From Pirellulales bacterium (GTDB lineage Bacteria > Planctomycetota > Planctomycetia > Pirellulales > Lacipirellulaceae): a DNA stretch of 64,000 nt. Below are positions 37,148 through 46,457 of this stretch, one piece after another. The notes under the pieces were generated by a model. The model saw only the letters and a program-made list of their open reading frames with translations. It did no database searches and was not told where the DNA came from. The position numbers and the translations under genes were made by a program. The stretch lies in contig JALHQZ010000002.1 in the NCBI GenBank assembly GCA_022841705.1, forward strand, positions 496,001-560,000, read 5' to 3'. The first letter of the stretch is position 1. Every line of letters begins with the position of its first letter.

Positions 37148-37966
37148 ATGCCATTGGTCGCATGGTTTTTGTGCTCACTCCTCCTGTTTCTGGCGAGCGG
37201 ATTGTTCACTCCGCAATCGAGAGCCCAGGAGTGGGCCAAAGCGCGGCTCGAGAATTCACCGCGGCATTTGGAATGGGTCGAGCTTGATCGCGGCGAGCGC
37301 AAACTCAAATGCTTTGTGGCGTATCCCGAGGTGGCTGAAAAGGCGCACTCCGTAATTGTGATTCACGAAATCTTTGGCCTCAGCGATTGGGTCCGCGGCG
37401 TGACCGATCAAATTGCCGAAGCAGGGTACATTGCCATCGCGCCTGACTTGCTTTCGGGCAAAGGCCCGAATGGCGGGGGCACAGCGGAACTGGGGAGCGG
37501 TGACGCGGTGCGCGGCATCATCGGTTCGCTGCCGCCGGAGCAGATCACGGCCGACCTCGATGCGGCAGCCAGGTACATTACCGAGCTCCCCGCCGCGGAC
37601 GGCACGGTCAGCGTCGCCGGTTTTTGTTGGGGCGGCGGCCAAAGTTTCCGCTACGCCACGAACAACTCGAAACTCAAGTTTGCCTGCGTCTACTACGGCT
37701 CCGGCCCCACTGACGAGGCGAACATCGCTAAAATCGCGTGCTCCGTGTACGGCTTCTACGGCGAGAACGATGCCCGAATCAACTCCACCATCGACGCCAC
37801 CACCAAATTGATGACCGCCGCCGGCAAGACGTTCGAGCCGAAGATTTACCCCGGCGCGGGGCACGGGTTCCTCCGCGCCGGGGAAGACCCCGCGAGCGGT
37901 GAAGCGGATCGCACGGCGCGCGAGGAAGCGTGGAAGCGGTGGAAGGATTTACTCGCTACCGAGTAG
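37148..37966 (+). CDS. Secreted dienelactone hydrolase-family protein
   Basis: 272 residues from ATG 37148, with GGAGAAG about 8 bases before; the frame is open to 37073. Signal peptide to about QSRAQ. Alpha/beta-hydrolase with VIHEIFGLSDW (oxyanion region), the nucleophile elbow VAGFCWGGGQ with Cys as in dienelactone hydrolase, an Asp in YGENDARI and the final His in PGAGHGF. The catalytic Cys-Asp-His triad is complete. Substrate outside the cytoplasm unknown. Confidence 0.9.
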   Translation: MPLVAWFLCSLLLFLASGLFTPQSRAQEWAKARLENSPRHLEWVELDRGERKLKCFVAYPEVAEKAHSVIVIHEIFGLSDWVRGVTDQIAEAGYIAIAPDLLSGKGPNGGGTAELGSGDAVRGIIGSLPPEQITADLDAAARYITELPAADGTVSVAGFCWGGGQSFRYATNNSKLKFACVYYGSGPTDEANIAKIACSVYGFYGENDARINSTIDATTKLMTAAGKTFEPKIYPGAGHGFLRAGEDPASGEADRTAREEAWKRWKDLLATE

Positions 37967-37982
37967 TCAGGAGGGCAGGGTA

Positions 37983-38948
37983 CTACTGCACCACTTCTCC
38001 GCCCGCCACTGTGCTGAGCGCCATCAGCCACAGCCACTGCGGATCATCGTCGTTAATGTCCTCCACCCCGTTGGGATTCACGCCGGTCGCTGTTTTCGAC
38101 TCGGAGGTGGAGAACGATTCAACGTGCCCATCGAGAAACACGAACTGCACAAGGCCTGGGTGTTCGCTCCCAAACTTTTGGTCGCTGTGGTCGTTCGGTC
38201 CGTCGGCAAGGCCATCCTCCGTGCCGCGGAAGATGGTATTGATGAGGTTGCCGGCGAGGAACGCGGTGTCGGCTTGCCGAGCGTGGATGCGTTCGGGGTC
38301 CCAGTCGGGTTGCTCTGGCGGGATGTGCCGCTCGCCCGCGGCAAAGGTTTTCGAGAGGCCATCCGTTACCCGGCTCGCTTTCATCTTGGAGAAAGTGAAC
38401 ATCGGCCCGGCAAGTGTCATGTCGACACCGCGGCCATCGAAGTCATTGATCTCGGTCCCCATGTCTTCCTCGAGGCCTGCATTGGCGGCGTAGTCACCGC
38501 GCGTACCGGCGGCTTTGACGACCGTCCCCGTCGAACTAGCGTCGAAATCGCGATCAGCTCCCGGCGAACGACGGCTGGGGCAGACATAACCAGCAATCGG
38601 CACGCGCATCGCTTGGGAATTATCAATGTGGTCGACCGGCAGAGTTCGTTTGAACGAATCGTAAACTGCTTGCTCTTCCATGTACGGCAGGATGAGAAAC
38701 GCCCACGAGACCGCTTTCTCGTCGCGCCCATTCCGGCCCGTGGGATAACCCTTTCGGGCATCGTGGTAATTATTGAGCGCCAGCCCCATCTGCTTGAGCT
38801 GGTTTTGGCACTGCGACCGGCGGGCCGATTCACGGGCCGCTTGGATCGCCGGCAACAGCAGCGCCACCAGGATGCCAATGATGGCGATCACCACCAACAG
38901 TTCGACCAGCGTGAATGCCTGACGGCCCACCGAAGTTTTCGTTCGCAT
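37983..38948 (-). CDS. DUF1559 pseudopilin-like protein
   Basis: 321 residues from ATG 38948, with GAGGG upstream. Type IV prepilin-like leader and helix: GRQAFTLVELLVVIAIIGIL, with cleavage expected before Phe. NQLKQMGLALNNYHDA follows directly, the DUF1559 hallmark. The C-terminus has the H-x-G motif region FGSEHPGLVQFVFLDGHVES. Planctomycetes carry many paralogs of this family; their role is unknown. It needs a prepilin peptidase, not seen here. Confidence 0.92.
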   Translation of the reverse strand: MRTKTSVGRQAFTLVELLVVIAIIGILVALLLPAIQAARESARRSQCQNQLKQMGLALNNYHDARKGYPTGRNGRDEKAVSWAFLILPYMEEQAVYDSFKRTLPVDHIDNSQAMRVPIAGYVCPSRRSPGADRDFDASSTGTVVKAAGTRGDYAANAGLEEDMGTEINDFDGRGVDMTLAGPMFTFSKMKASRVTDGLSKTFAAGERHIPPEQPDWDPERIHARQADTAFLAGNLINTIFRGTEDGLADGPNDHSDQKFGSEHPGLVQFVFLDGHVESFSTSESKTATGVNPNGVEDINDDDPQWLWLMALSTVAGGEVVQ

Positions 38949-39253
38949 CGTTCTGCCCTCATTTAAGTTCGCGGTCGTCCCTCTTCGCACGCTGGGGGAC
39001 AATTTTTCTCTGCCCCCTATCCTAGGCGTGTTGCGGGTGGGTGACAAATGAAGCCACGATTCATGCGTTTTTCTCCCCTAAACTGCGTGAAGTGGCCAGT
39101 TTCGCTTGCCACGCTCAGGACGGCGTGCGATAATCGTAAGATGAAGGGAGCAGCGGAGATACGGGCCTCAGGGGGGCCTTGCGGAAACCACTCGGACCGC
39201 AGCGCTGCATTGTTCGGACAGCGCTTACGTCCTGCTGCTGCGATACGGTTGCG

Positions 39254-39940
39254 ATGGCTCAGATCACATTGCGAGTTCTCGACGGCGCCGACCGCGGTCA
39301 GGTGTACGATAGCATTCCCACTCCCGTTACCATTGGGCGGGAGGAAGGCAACACCGTTCAGCTTAACGATGAACGGATCAGCCGCTTCCACATCAAGATT
39401 CAAGAAGACCACGACAAGGTGGTGCTGACCGATCTCGAAAGCACCAATGGCACGCGCGTCAACGGCGAGGAGACGCAGCTGCGAATTTTGCGCTATGGCG
39501 ATGTGATTAACGTGGGCCGCAGCGTGCTCCTGTACGGCACGCGCGAGCAAATCGCCTCTCGGCTCGATCGCCTGAAAGACGAAGGGTTCGACGCGACCGG
39601 CGATGTGGAGGTCGAGGAACTTTCCAAGCGAGCGAAGAGCAGCAACGGCTCCTCAATCGATTTCGAGTTGCAGTGGAACGATTCCGAACACCTGCGCAGC
39701 ACGCTTCACCTGCCGGCGCCGCCCGAACTGCCGGAGGGTCTCAGCCCCAGCCAAGCGGCACAGTTCTCAGAGATTCTCGAATACCTCCACCTCCGCAGCC
39801 GCGAGCTAATCCGCACTGTTAAGTTGCCCGAGAGCGGCAAGCCGGTGGAGCTCTCGTTCGAGCAGTGGCAGGAGATGCTGGATCTCCAGGCGCTGCTTGC
39901 CGAGTACCTGCGCAAGATCGGCGAACCAGAAGCGGAGTAG
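39254..39940 (+). CDS. FHA-domain protein
   Basis: 228 residues from ATG 39254. FHA domain at about 1-95 with all key positions: TIGREEGNTVQL, ERISRFHIKI, STNGTRVNG. It recognises phosphothreonine peptides. The C-terminal helical part (about 130-228) has no known motif. No kinase gene is adjacent; prkA lies 4 kb away, which does not show a link. The start follows the in-frame region of a longer frame that lacks family features. Confidence 0.9.
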   Translation: MAQITLRVLDGADRGQVYDSIPTPVTIGREEGNTVQLNDERISRFHIKIQEDHDKVVLTDLESTNGTRVNGEETQLRILRYGDVINVGRSVLLYGTREQIASRLDRLKDEGFDATGDVEVEELSKRAKSSNGSSIDFELQWNDSEHLRSTLHLPAPPELPEGLSPSQAAQFSEILEYLHLRSRELIRTVKLPESGKPVELSFEQWQEMLDLQALLAEYLRKIGEPEAE

Positions 39941-39951
39941 CGACCCACTTC

Positions 39952-40036
39952 GTAGCACGGGACCGAAGTCCCGTGCGGATCGCGAATCGCTTCACTGCGG
40001 CCGATCTTCTCGCACGGGACTTCGGTCCCGTGCTAC
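39952..40036. repeat. REPIN-like paired inverted repeat, best example
   Basis: Perfect 25-bp arms at 39952-39976 and 40012-40036, each with GTAG at its outer end. Each arm is a hairpin with stem GCACGGGAC/GTCCCGTGC; read on one strand its loop is TTCG closed by C-G, the extra-stable tetraloop. It lies between the convergent FHA gene and the gene at 40040. Confidence 0.9.
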
Positions 40037-40039
40037 CAG

Positions 40040-40507
40040 TTAGCCCACACTCGCCACAAAGTCGGCGGCCAAGCGTTTCAGCACTTCCCGGGTGACGGTC
40101 GCCGAGATCGCACTCCGCATCGCCCCCGGTTCTTTGCGGTAACGCTCGAGCGTCACTCCGCTCCGCTTCACCAGAATCTCGTAGTACGCTCGGCTTTCGG
40201 CATCGCGCTCCGGCGTGGCGCTACGAAGCTGCACGACGGCGGAGTCGTGATCGATTTCCACCAACGTTAGCGGTTCGAGCAAATAGGTGACGCGCTGCAC
40301 AAGATCGTTCGCAATTGAACGCAACTGCTCGACCTTCGCACTGGCCAGCTTCGGCGATTCGTAACCTAGTTGCGTGAACGAAACCGCCAGCGGTTCGGAT
40401 TGCTCGACGCCCAGCCACAACCGCTCTCCACCGGCGCGCACCTCCAGCACACTCCCCGGCGAATGGGGTTGGGCAAGGCTTTGCACGAGTTGGTCAACAA
40501 GGTTCAT
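40040..40507 (-). CDS. Hypothetical protein
   Basis: 155 residues, soluble, no motif recognised. Contains RVTYLLEPLTLVEIDHDSAV and YYEILVKRSGVTLERYRKEP, which read like a beta-sheet protein with regular codon use. Bounded by a repeat on each side (39952-40036 and 40519-40594). Likely real; function unknown. Confidence 0.7.
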   Translation of the reverse strand: MNLVDQLVQSLAQPHSPGSVLEVRAGGERLWLGVEQSEPLAVSFTQLGYESPKLASAKVEQLRSIANDLVQRVTYLLEPLTLVEIDHDSAVVQLRSATPERDAESRAYYEILVKRSGVTLERYRKEPGAMRSAISATVTREVLKRLAADFVASVG

Positions 40508-40518
40508 CTACTTCTACT

Positions 40519-40594
40519 GTAGCTTGGGTCCCCCGACCCGAGCGAGTAATTGGCGAAGTTTCTTAGTTTGCTCGGGTCGGAGGCCCCAAGCTAC
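40519..40594. repeat. REPIN-like paired inverted repeat (GCTTGGG type)
   Basis: 25-bp arms with two mismatches at 40519-40543 and 40570-40594, GTAG at both outer ends. Each arm folds with stem GCTTGGGT/ACCCGAGC or close to it. It lies between two minus-strand genes. Confidence 0.8.
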
Positions 40595-40604
40595 AAGAAC
40601 TTTT

Positions 40605-42140
40605 TCAATACGGAACTTCCACCTCACCCACATCAATCGTCTCGCCCACCACAACATCTAAATGGTTGCCGTCGAACGAGAGGGTGGTCTTCTTTTCGCC
40701 GAGCACCGTTTCGATATGCACCGGCCGGGTCCAGAGGCGGTGCAGATTGCGGAGCGTGTCGTCGGCATACTTGCGGTCCAACTCCACGCCGTTAAAGCGG
40801 TGTTCTAAGAACAACTCGCCGCGGTTGCGGTAGTTGCCGTCGCGCACGACGATTTCGGGCCGGCCCAGGTTGGTCAGGCTCCGCAGCAGTTGCTGCTTCA
40901 CCTGCGGGAAGGCTCGGGTTTCAATTTCGTACTGCTCGCTCGTTTCGTTGTAGCCAAAGCGGAAGAGCTTGTGCTGGCGGACAAAATCGAGCGTCAAATA
41001 CTCGTCGATAAACGTGAGATCGTTGTGGACCCGACGAACTTCGAAAATCTTCTGCCGGCCGAGGCCGAGCTGCTTGTCCCACTTCTGGCGGGTGCGGTAG
41101 TCGTCGCAGTCGTCGTACTCTTTGCCGAAGGCGCCGCGGTTCCAGCGGTCTTCGATGTCGCGCAAAAGTTCAATGCCGAGCTTGTAGGGATTGAGCCGCG
41201 TGGGGCTGGAGGCCATCGTACCGCTGTGGTGATCGCAGTAGCACACCAGCTCACTGGAGGTGAGCGCCTCGTGTGTCATGATCTTCGAGTGCCAGTAACT
41301 GGCCCACCCTTCGTTCATGATTTTGGTTTGGCCCTGCGGAGCGAAGTAATATGCTTCGTCCCGAATGATCGTGAGCACATCTGCCTGCCACGCCGACAGC
41401 GGCGCGTGCTGCAGCAGGAAGTGCATCGCATCACGCTCAGGTTGCTCGGGCGAGAGGGGGCTGCGCACCTCCGGCGTTTTGGCCGCCTGCCGCCGCATGG
41501 CGTCAGGCGGGTTCACAAATGCATCGAGGTAATTCTTCGTCTTGAAGCGCGGGGCGCCGTTCGGCTCTTCAGGCTTCTCTTCCTCAAAGTCGTACCGCGA
41601 TTTTTTCTCCCGACGGGCGATTGCCGTGGAATGAACGTCGATCAGGTCCTCGATGCTCAGGCACGCGTCGATGAACTCTTCAACTTCTTCGACCCCCACC
41701 TCATCCATGTACCGCCGGATCCGCGTGCCGTGGTTCGCCATTTGGTCCATCATCTTGCGATTGGTGGGGGCGAAGTAGGCATTATTCTTGAAAAAGTCGC
41801 AGTGCCCGTAGACGTGCGCCATCACCAACTTCTGGTCGACCGGCTCATTGCTCGCCATCAGGTAGGCGTAGCAGGGATCGTTGTTGATGACCAGTTCGTA
41901 AATCTTCTGCAGGCCGTAGCTGTAACCCTTGGTGAGGCTTTCGTACTCCATCCCAAATCGCCAGTGAGGATAGCGGACCGGAAAGCCCCCCAGCGCCGCC
42001 ACCGCGTTGAGCTGATCGGCCGAAAGCACCTCAAAGATCGTCGTGAAGAAGTCGAGCCCATACCGCCGCGCATGCGCTTCAATCTTCGCCTGCTGTTCGC
42101 AAAGCTCGGGTGGCAGCGGTTTGATGGTGGGGGTGGACAT
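40605..42140 (-). CDS. SpoVR-family protein (YcgB-like)
   Basis: 511 residues, the normal length of the family. Family blocks: YGLDFFTTIFEVLSADQLNA, NNDPCYAYLMASNEPVDQKL, QTKIMNEGWASYWHSKIM and SPTRLNPYKLGIELLRDIED. The biochemical role of SpoVR/YcgB is unsettled; in E. coli ycgB is linked with yeaG/yeaH in starvation response. Here it is the last gene of the same trio, but a 369-base repeat module sits between it and yeaH. Confidence 0.93.
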   Translation of the reverse strand: MSTPTIKPLPPELCEQQAKIEAHARRYGLDFFTTIFEVLSADQLNAVAALGGFPVRYPHWRFGMEYESLTKGYSYGLQKIYELVINNDPCYAYLMASNEPVDQKLVMAHVYGHCDFFKNNAYFAPTNRKMMDQMANHGTRIRRYMDEVGVEEVEEFIDACLSIEDLIDVHSTAIARREKKSRYDFEEEKPEEPNGAPRFKTKNYLDAFVNPPDAMRRQAAKTPEVRSPLSPEQPERDAMHFLLQHAPLSAWQADVLTIIRDEAYYFAPQGQTKIMNEGWASYWHSKIMTHEALTSSELVCYCDHHSGTMASSPTRLNPYKLGIELLRDIEDRWNRGAFGKEYDDCDDYRTRQKWDKQLGLGRQKIFEVRRVHNDLTFIDEYLTLDFVRQHKLFRFGYNETSEQYEIETRAFPQVKQQLLRSLTNLGRPEIVVRDGNYRNRGELFLEHRFNGVELDRKYADDTLRNLHRLWTRPVHIETVLGEKKTTLSFDGNHLDVVVGETIDVGEVEVPY

Positions 42141-42146
42141 GTTTTT

Positions 42147-42515
42147 CGTTTAGCCGCGACGCGCTAGCGGAGCGAGTTTGCGTTTACTTCTAGTTTCGGT
42201 TAGGTTCCGTGAATTGGTCGCTTAAATGACTATTTCGTTGAAGTATTGCCATGCCTCTCCAGCCCGCCGCAAAAGCTGTTAGTGACTGGTTACATAGTGA
42301 AGGTTTCAGGCATGGAGCATTGTTGGGTTGTCGCCAAATGGGGCCTACTGACAGCGATTTCTGGGAAGTTGAGTTCGCGTTTGAGGGACTTAACGATCAA
42401 TCTCCGACTTGTGATCCATCATCGATGGAGTTTTTGATCAATTTGAAAACGATGGAAATTAAATCTTTGAGTCCGATGTAATCAACGCGCTCCGCTAGCG
42501 CGTCGCGGCTAAACG
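42147..42515. mobile_element. 369-bp module bounded by 28-bp perfect inverted repeats
   Basis: Arms CGTTTAGCCGCGACGCGCTA... (42147-42174) and exact reverse complement (42488-42515). The inside is AT-richer and holds one open frame (42251-42481). The right arm ends immediately before the yeaH stop codon; the left arm ends 6 bases from the spoVR start. A single arm of the same family is at 62166-62192. It resembles a MITE or a repeat-bounded cassette; no target-site duplication is evident. Confidence 0.65.
42251..42481 (+). CDS. Small hypothetical protein inside the repeat module
   Basis: 76 residues: MPLQPAAKAVSDWLHSEGFR, then a segment ending DFWEVEFAFEG and SSMEFLINLKTMEIKSLSP. It reads like a small alpha/beta protein with a final strand pair. 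Codon use is less GC-rich than the neighbours, fitting a foreign origin. It points against the surrounding operon. No family recognised; expression unproven. Confidence 0.5.
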   Translation: MPLQPAAKAVSDWLHSEGFRHGALLGCRQMGPTDSDFWEVEFAFEGLNDQSPTCDPSSMEFLINLKTMEIKSLSPM

Positions 42516-43622
42516 TTATTTCCCTTGGCCTAGAAACGTCTTCAGCGCGTCATAAATCCCGTCTTTATCTTCAATCTCACAGGTCACTAACGATTCATAC
42601 TGGGCGCTGAACTCGTTTTCGAGTCGGCCCAGAAACTCGCCGCTGCCGTAGGGGCTTTCGACCTGGCCGTAGCAAAACTGGTTTACCACGGGCAGGATTT
42701 TTTCGTCGAGCAGCGTGAAAGCTTGCTCGTTGTCTTCGCCCCAGTTGTCGCCGTCGGAGAACTGGAAGACGTACAGGTTCCAATCCGCCGGCGGCAGTTC
42801 GTTCTCAAACAGCGCCGCACAGGTGCGGTAGGCGCTCGAAATCCGTGTGCCGCCACTTTCGCGGGTATGGTAGAAGGTTTGCTCGTCGACCACTTTGGCG
42901 ACCGCATCGTGAATGATGTACCGCTTCTCCACGCCACGGTATTGGCTGGCGAGCCAGGTATCGATCCAAAACGCCGTGGTGCGAACGATTTCCTTTTGGT
43001 CATCGGTCATCGAACCCGACACGTCCATCAAGTACACCACGGCTGCGTTCACTTCGGGTTCCTCAACCACCTTCCATGAGCGGTACTGCTTGTCCGCCTT
43101 AGTGGGGATCACCCGTGGGTCGTTCGGCGTGTACTCGCCGGAGCCAATCTGCCGCTGCAAGGCGCGCAGGTAAGTGCGTTTGAAGTGCCGCAGCGATTCT
43201 GGCCCGGTGGGCCGAATGCTGTTGTACTTTGATTTCTCGCTGCTGATCCGCTCGGAACCCTTTGGCAGAATGCGCGGTAGTTCCAACTCTTCCCCCAACA
43301 GTGCGGCCAGCTCGTCGAGCGAGATGTCCACCTCCATGTAGTGCCCGCCGCCGGGGTCCTTGCCCGCTTCGCCGCTCCCTTCGCGCTGCGAATCGCCCCG
43401 GCCAACGACATCCCCTTCTTCGCCTTCGCCCTGGCCGACGCCGCCGTTGCCGTTGTCGCCGAACCGAAACCGCGGCACATCGAGCGCCGGCACGGGGATG
43501 CTGACCACATCATTCCCCTTGCGCCCCAGCATCTCGCCGTGCGTGACGTATTTCTTCAAATTGTCGCGGATTTTCCCCCGCACAATCTGACGAAACCGGC
43601 GTTGATCGCGTTCGATGTTCAT
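42516..43622 (-). CDS. yeaH: YeaH/DUF444-family protein
   Basis: 368 residues. Family features: MNIERDQRRFRQIVRGKIRD at the start, a Gly-rich segment (about 60-95), and a von Willebrand A-like C-terminal half with the metal-site motif VYLMDVSGSM and later FSDGDNWGED. DUF444 proteins partner the kinase PrkA/YeaG in stress response. Order prkA-yeaH-spoVR on one strand, 117 bases after prkA. The stop codon directly abuts the inverted-repeat module. Confidence 0.92.
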   Translation of the reverse strand: MNIERDQRRFRQIVRGKIRDNLKKYVTHGEMLGRKGNDVVSIPVPALDVPRFRFGDNGNGGVGQGEGEEGDVVGRGDSQREGSGEAGKDPGGGHYMEVDISLDELAALLGEELELPRILPKGSERISSEKSKYNSIRPTGPESLRHFKRTYLRALQRQIGSGEYTPNDPRVIPTKADKQYRSWKVVEEPEVNAAVVYLMDVSGSMTDDQKEIVRTTAFWIDTWLASQYRGVEKRYIIHDAVAKVVDEQTFYHTRESGGTRISSAYRTCAALFENELPPADWNLYVFQFSDGDNWGEDNEQAFTLLDEKILPVVNQFCYGQVESPYGSGEFLGRLENEFSAQYESLVTCEIEDKDGIYDALKTFLGQGK

Positions 43623-43739
43623 GAGGGAAGGAATTGGGATTTAGGATGTGGGATTTACGTGGTGCGATTCGGTAGCGAGAAGTGGCGGAAAAAGTCACAG
43701 CTTCTCCACATCCCCAATCCCACCTCCCAAATCCTCCTG

Positions 43740-45800
43740 CTATTTCTCTCGCTTCACATCTCCACGGGCGAAGATGCTGGCAACGTACTGCAAGACGTCC
43801 GTCGCGCTCTCGTCGTCGTAGCCGTAGTCGCGGATCAGGCGGCCTTTCACGACGTCGATCTTTTGCTGCGTTTCGGCGTCGACCACGTTGGAAACCAAGC
43901 TGGTGAGCTTGATCGAATCCTTCTGGTCCTCAAACAGTTTGAGCTCGAGCGCCTTGTAGAGCCGTTCGTTCGACTTGTAATCGAAAGTCTTGCCGTCGAT
44001 CATCAGCGCGCCGATGTAGTTCATCATTTCGCGGCGGAAGTCGTCCTTGCGGTTTTCGGGGATGTCGATCTTGTCTTCAATCGACCGCATCAGCCGTTCG
44101 TCCGGTTCTTCGTACTGCCCGGTGAAACGGTTTTTCACCTTTTCGCGCTGGGTGTACGCTTTGACGCTGTCGATGTAGTTGCCGCACAGCCGGCGGAGGG
44201 CGTCCTCGTCGGCGGCGATGGCCCGCTGGACTTCGTTCTTCACGATGTTCTCGTACTCCTGCTTCACCACGCTGAGCAAGTCGCGGTACTCCTGCTTCAA
44301 TTCGTCGTTGGTAATCAGGCTATGGTGCTTGAGCCCCGTCTCCAGTTCGTTCAGCACCATGAAGGGGTTGATACTCTTGGCATCTGGGTGAGCGACCAGC
44401 GCATTCGAGATTTTGTCTTGCACGTAGCGGGGCGAAATGCCGAGCATCCCCTCGCTGGTGCTCTGCTCGCGCAGTTCCTTGATGTTCTCCTCGGTGAAAC
44501 CCGGCAACGTTTTGCCGTTATAGAGTTTCAGCTTTTGCAGCCGCGAGAGGGCGGCGTGCTTGGGGTCTTCTAGCCGGGTGAGGATCGCCCACATGGCGGC
44601 CATTTCAATCGTGTGCGGGGCGATGTGCTTGCCCTTCACCGTGCGCGAGTTGTAATCCTTCTCGTAAATCTTGATTTCATGGCTGAGTGAGGTGACGTAC
44701 GGCACATCGATCTTCACCGTCCGGTCGCGGAGCGCTTCCATGAACTCATTGTTCTGCAGGCGCCGATACTCGGGCTCGTTGGTGTGGCCGATGATCACTT
44801 CGTCGATATCGGTCTGCGCGAATTTCTTGGGCTTGATGCGGTGCTCTTGGCTGGCGCCCAGCAAATCGTACAAGAACGCCACGTCGAGCTTCAGCACTTC
44901 CACGAACTCGATGATCCCACGGTTGGCGATGTTGAACTCGCCGTCGAAGTTGAACGCCCGGGGATCACTATCGCTGCCGTACTCGGCGATTTTGCGGTAG
45001 TTGATGTCGCCGGTTAGTTCGGTCGCATCCTGGTTCTTTTCATCCTTCGGCTGGAACGTACCGATGCCGACGCGGTCCTTTTCGCTCAGCAGCAGCCGCT
45101 TCACGCGGATGTCTTGCACCACGCGGGTCCAATCGCCGTCGTACTTTTTCAGCCGCTCGTGGTACATGAACCGGCAGAAGGGATCGAGCTCGCCGGTGAT
45201 CTTCACTTGGAAATCATCTTCGCCGCGCCCCGCGTTGAGCTGCGCCTCGACATCCGGCCGGAACCGCTGCGGAATCAGGTGCAGCGGCTCCTCGTTCATT
45301 GGACACCAAGTGACCGCGTCGAGATTCTGCGGATCTTCCTCGCTGACCCAGCCGAGCGTGTAGAGGGCGCCCTCGTCGGTGGTCGAGTATTTTTCGAGGC
45401 CCTTCTTCAGCAGCCGCGCGATGGTGCTCTTGCTGCTCCCCACCGGGCCGTGCAGCAGCAGCACGCGACGCTCGATGCCGTAACCCTTTGCGGCGCTTTT
45501 AAGCGCGTTCACGAGTTGCCGCAGGGTATCGTCCAGCCCGAACACCGCGTCGCGGCCGGCGTTATCCGGATCGTTGAAGAACTTGTAATGGACGTGACTA
45601 TCGCGGCCGTGGTCGATCGTCTCCGTGCCGTAAGACAAAATCATATCGTACAGCCGCTGGTAGGCGGTGCGGGTGACCAGCGGGTTCTGCTTCACCACGT
45701 CGAGGTACTCCTCGAACGTGCCAATCCAATTCTTGCGGCGGAACTGCTCGCGGTCTTGCCGCGCGGCGACCAGACCAATGATTTCTTTTCCACTCGTCAT
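43740..45800 (-). CDS. prkA: PrkA/YeaG-type AAA+ serine protein kinase
   Basis: 686 residues from ATG 45800, 7 bases after GGAG (upstream ATGs are less well placed). N-terminal AAA+ module with P-loop [15 protein letters not shown] (about residue 120) and family block [21 protein letters not shown]-terminal PrkA kinase domain (about 430-680). The family acts in sporulation or nutrient-stress signalling, and some members have reported protease activity instead of, or besides, kinase activity. Leads the prkA-yeaH-spoVR cluster. Confidence 0.95.
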   Translation of the reverse strand: MTSGKEIIGLVAARQDREQFRRKNWIGTFEEYLDVVKQNPLVTRTAYQRLYDMILSYGTETIDHGRDSHVHYKFFNDPDNAGRDAVFGLDDTLRQLVNALKSAAKGYGIERRVLLLHGPVGSSKSTIARLLKKGLEKYSTTDEGALYTLGWVSEEDPQNLDAVTWCPMNEEPLHLIPQRFRPDVEAQLNAGRGEDDFQVKITGELDPFCRFMYHERLKKYDGDWTRVVQDIRVKRLLLSEKDRVGIGTFQPKDEKNQDATELTGDINYRKIAEYGSDSDPRAFNFDGEFNIANRGIIEFVEVLKLDVAFLYDLLGASQEHRIKPKKFAQTDIDEVIIGHTNEPEYRRLQNNEFMEALRDRTVKIDVPYVTSLSHEIKIYEKDYNSRTVKGKHIAPHTIEMAAMWAILTRLEDPKHAALSRLQKLKLYNGKTLPGFTEENIKELREQSTSEGMLGISPRYVQDKISNALVAHPDAKSINPFMVLNELETGLKHHSLITNDELKQEYRDLLSVVKQEYENIVKNEVQRAIAADEDALRRLCGNYIDSVKAYTQREKVKNRFTGQYEEPDERLMRSIEDKIDIPENRKDDFRREMMNYIGALMIDGKTFDYKSNERLYKALELKLFEDQKDSIKLTSLVSNVVDAETQQKIDVVKGRLIRDYGYDDESATDVLQYVASIFARGDVKREK

Positions 45801-46457
45801 ATGCATACTCCAGCAATATCCGTGCGCCACCGGCGCGGGAGAGGGTTTAATTGTTAATACGTTGTCAATCGGGAAACCGGCGCACAGGAAGTGGTGGAAT
45901 TCACCAATACCTGCGAAGCGGCAGGAAGGTTCTCTCGGGGGCGGCTACCCAGTATTAGCTACGCAGCGAGCGCGCAGCGTCACGTCGCGGTCATCCGAGG
46001 GGAACGATTGCACACCCACTTTCATAGTAGGCGGATCGTCGACGGAGAGCACCGCGGTGGCAGTGTGCGTCACACTGCCGCGTGGCCGTTTAGAAACTCA
46101 TCCAACGGGGGTTGGCAAAGAGCGGCGGAAGGTGGGGGCGTGTCGATCACGGTCGCAACCGCTCACGGGGCGGCGGACTCAATCGCGAACCACAAACCCG
46201 CCGGCAGACTCGCCACGGCGACCGTGATTCGCACCTCTCTCTACCTCTAGTATCCGTTGCAGTTACGAATGAGGCAACACCGATCTGCCCAGAATTTTCC
46301 GAATTGCCCCAACAACCCCTGCGGCCGCACCGCGATTTCGGGGCGCCACTGTCCGGCTTGTCCGGCAGTGGGAAGCGGCCAGTGCAATTAAACTCGGCGG
46401 CCCTCACTGCCGGACAAGCCGGACAGTGGCGCCCGCAGAATTCGCAGAGACAGACTT
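45801..46457. other. Intergenic region upstream of prkA
   Basis: About 650 bases without a supported gene. Holds a strong 9-bp hairpin (GGCAGTGTG-cgt-CACACTGCC, 46059-46079), the paired repeat at 46341-46434, and on the minus strand a TTGACA about 70 bases before prkA without a matching -10. The prkA promoter should be here. Confidence 0.45.
46341..46434. repeat. Paired inverted repeat, 30-bp perfect arms
   Basis: Arms 46341-46370 and 46405-46434, beginning GGGCGCCACTGTCCGGC. Each arm holds CACTG(T)CCGG...CCGGCAGTG, so it can also fold alone. No GTAG foot, so a separate family. It lies 23 bases beyond the stop of the Arg/Gly-rich gene. Confidence 0.8.
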
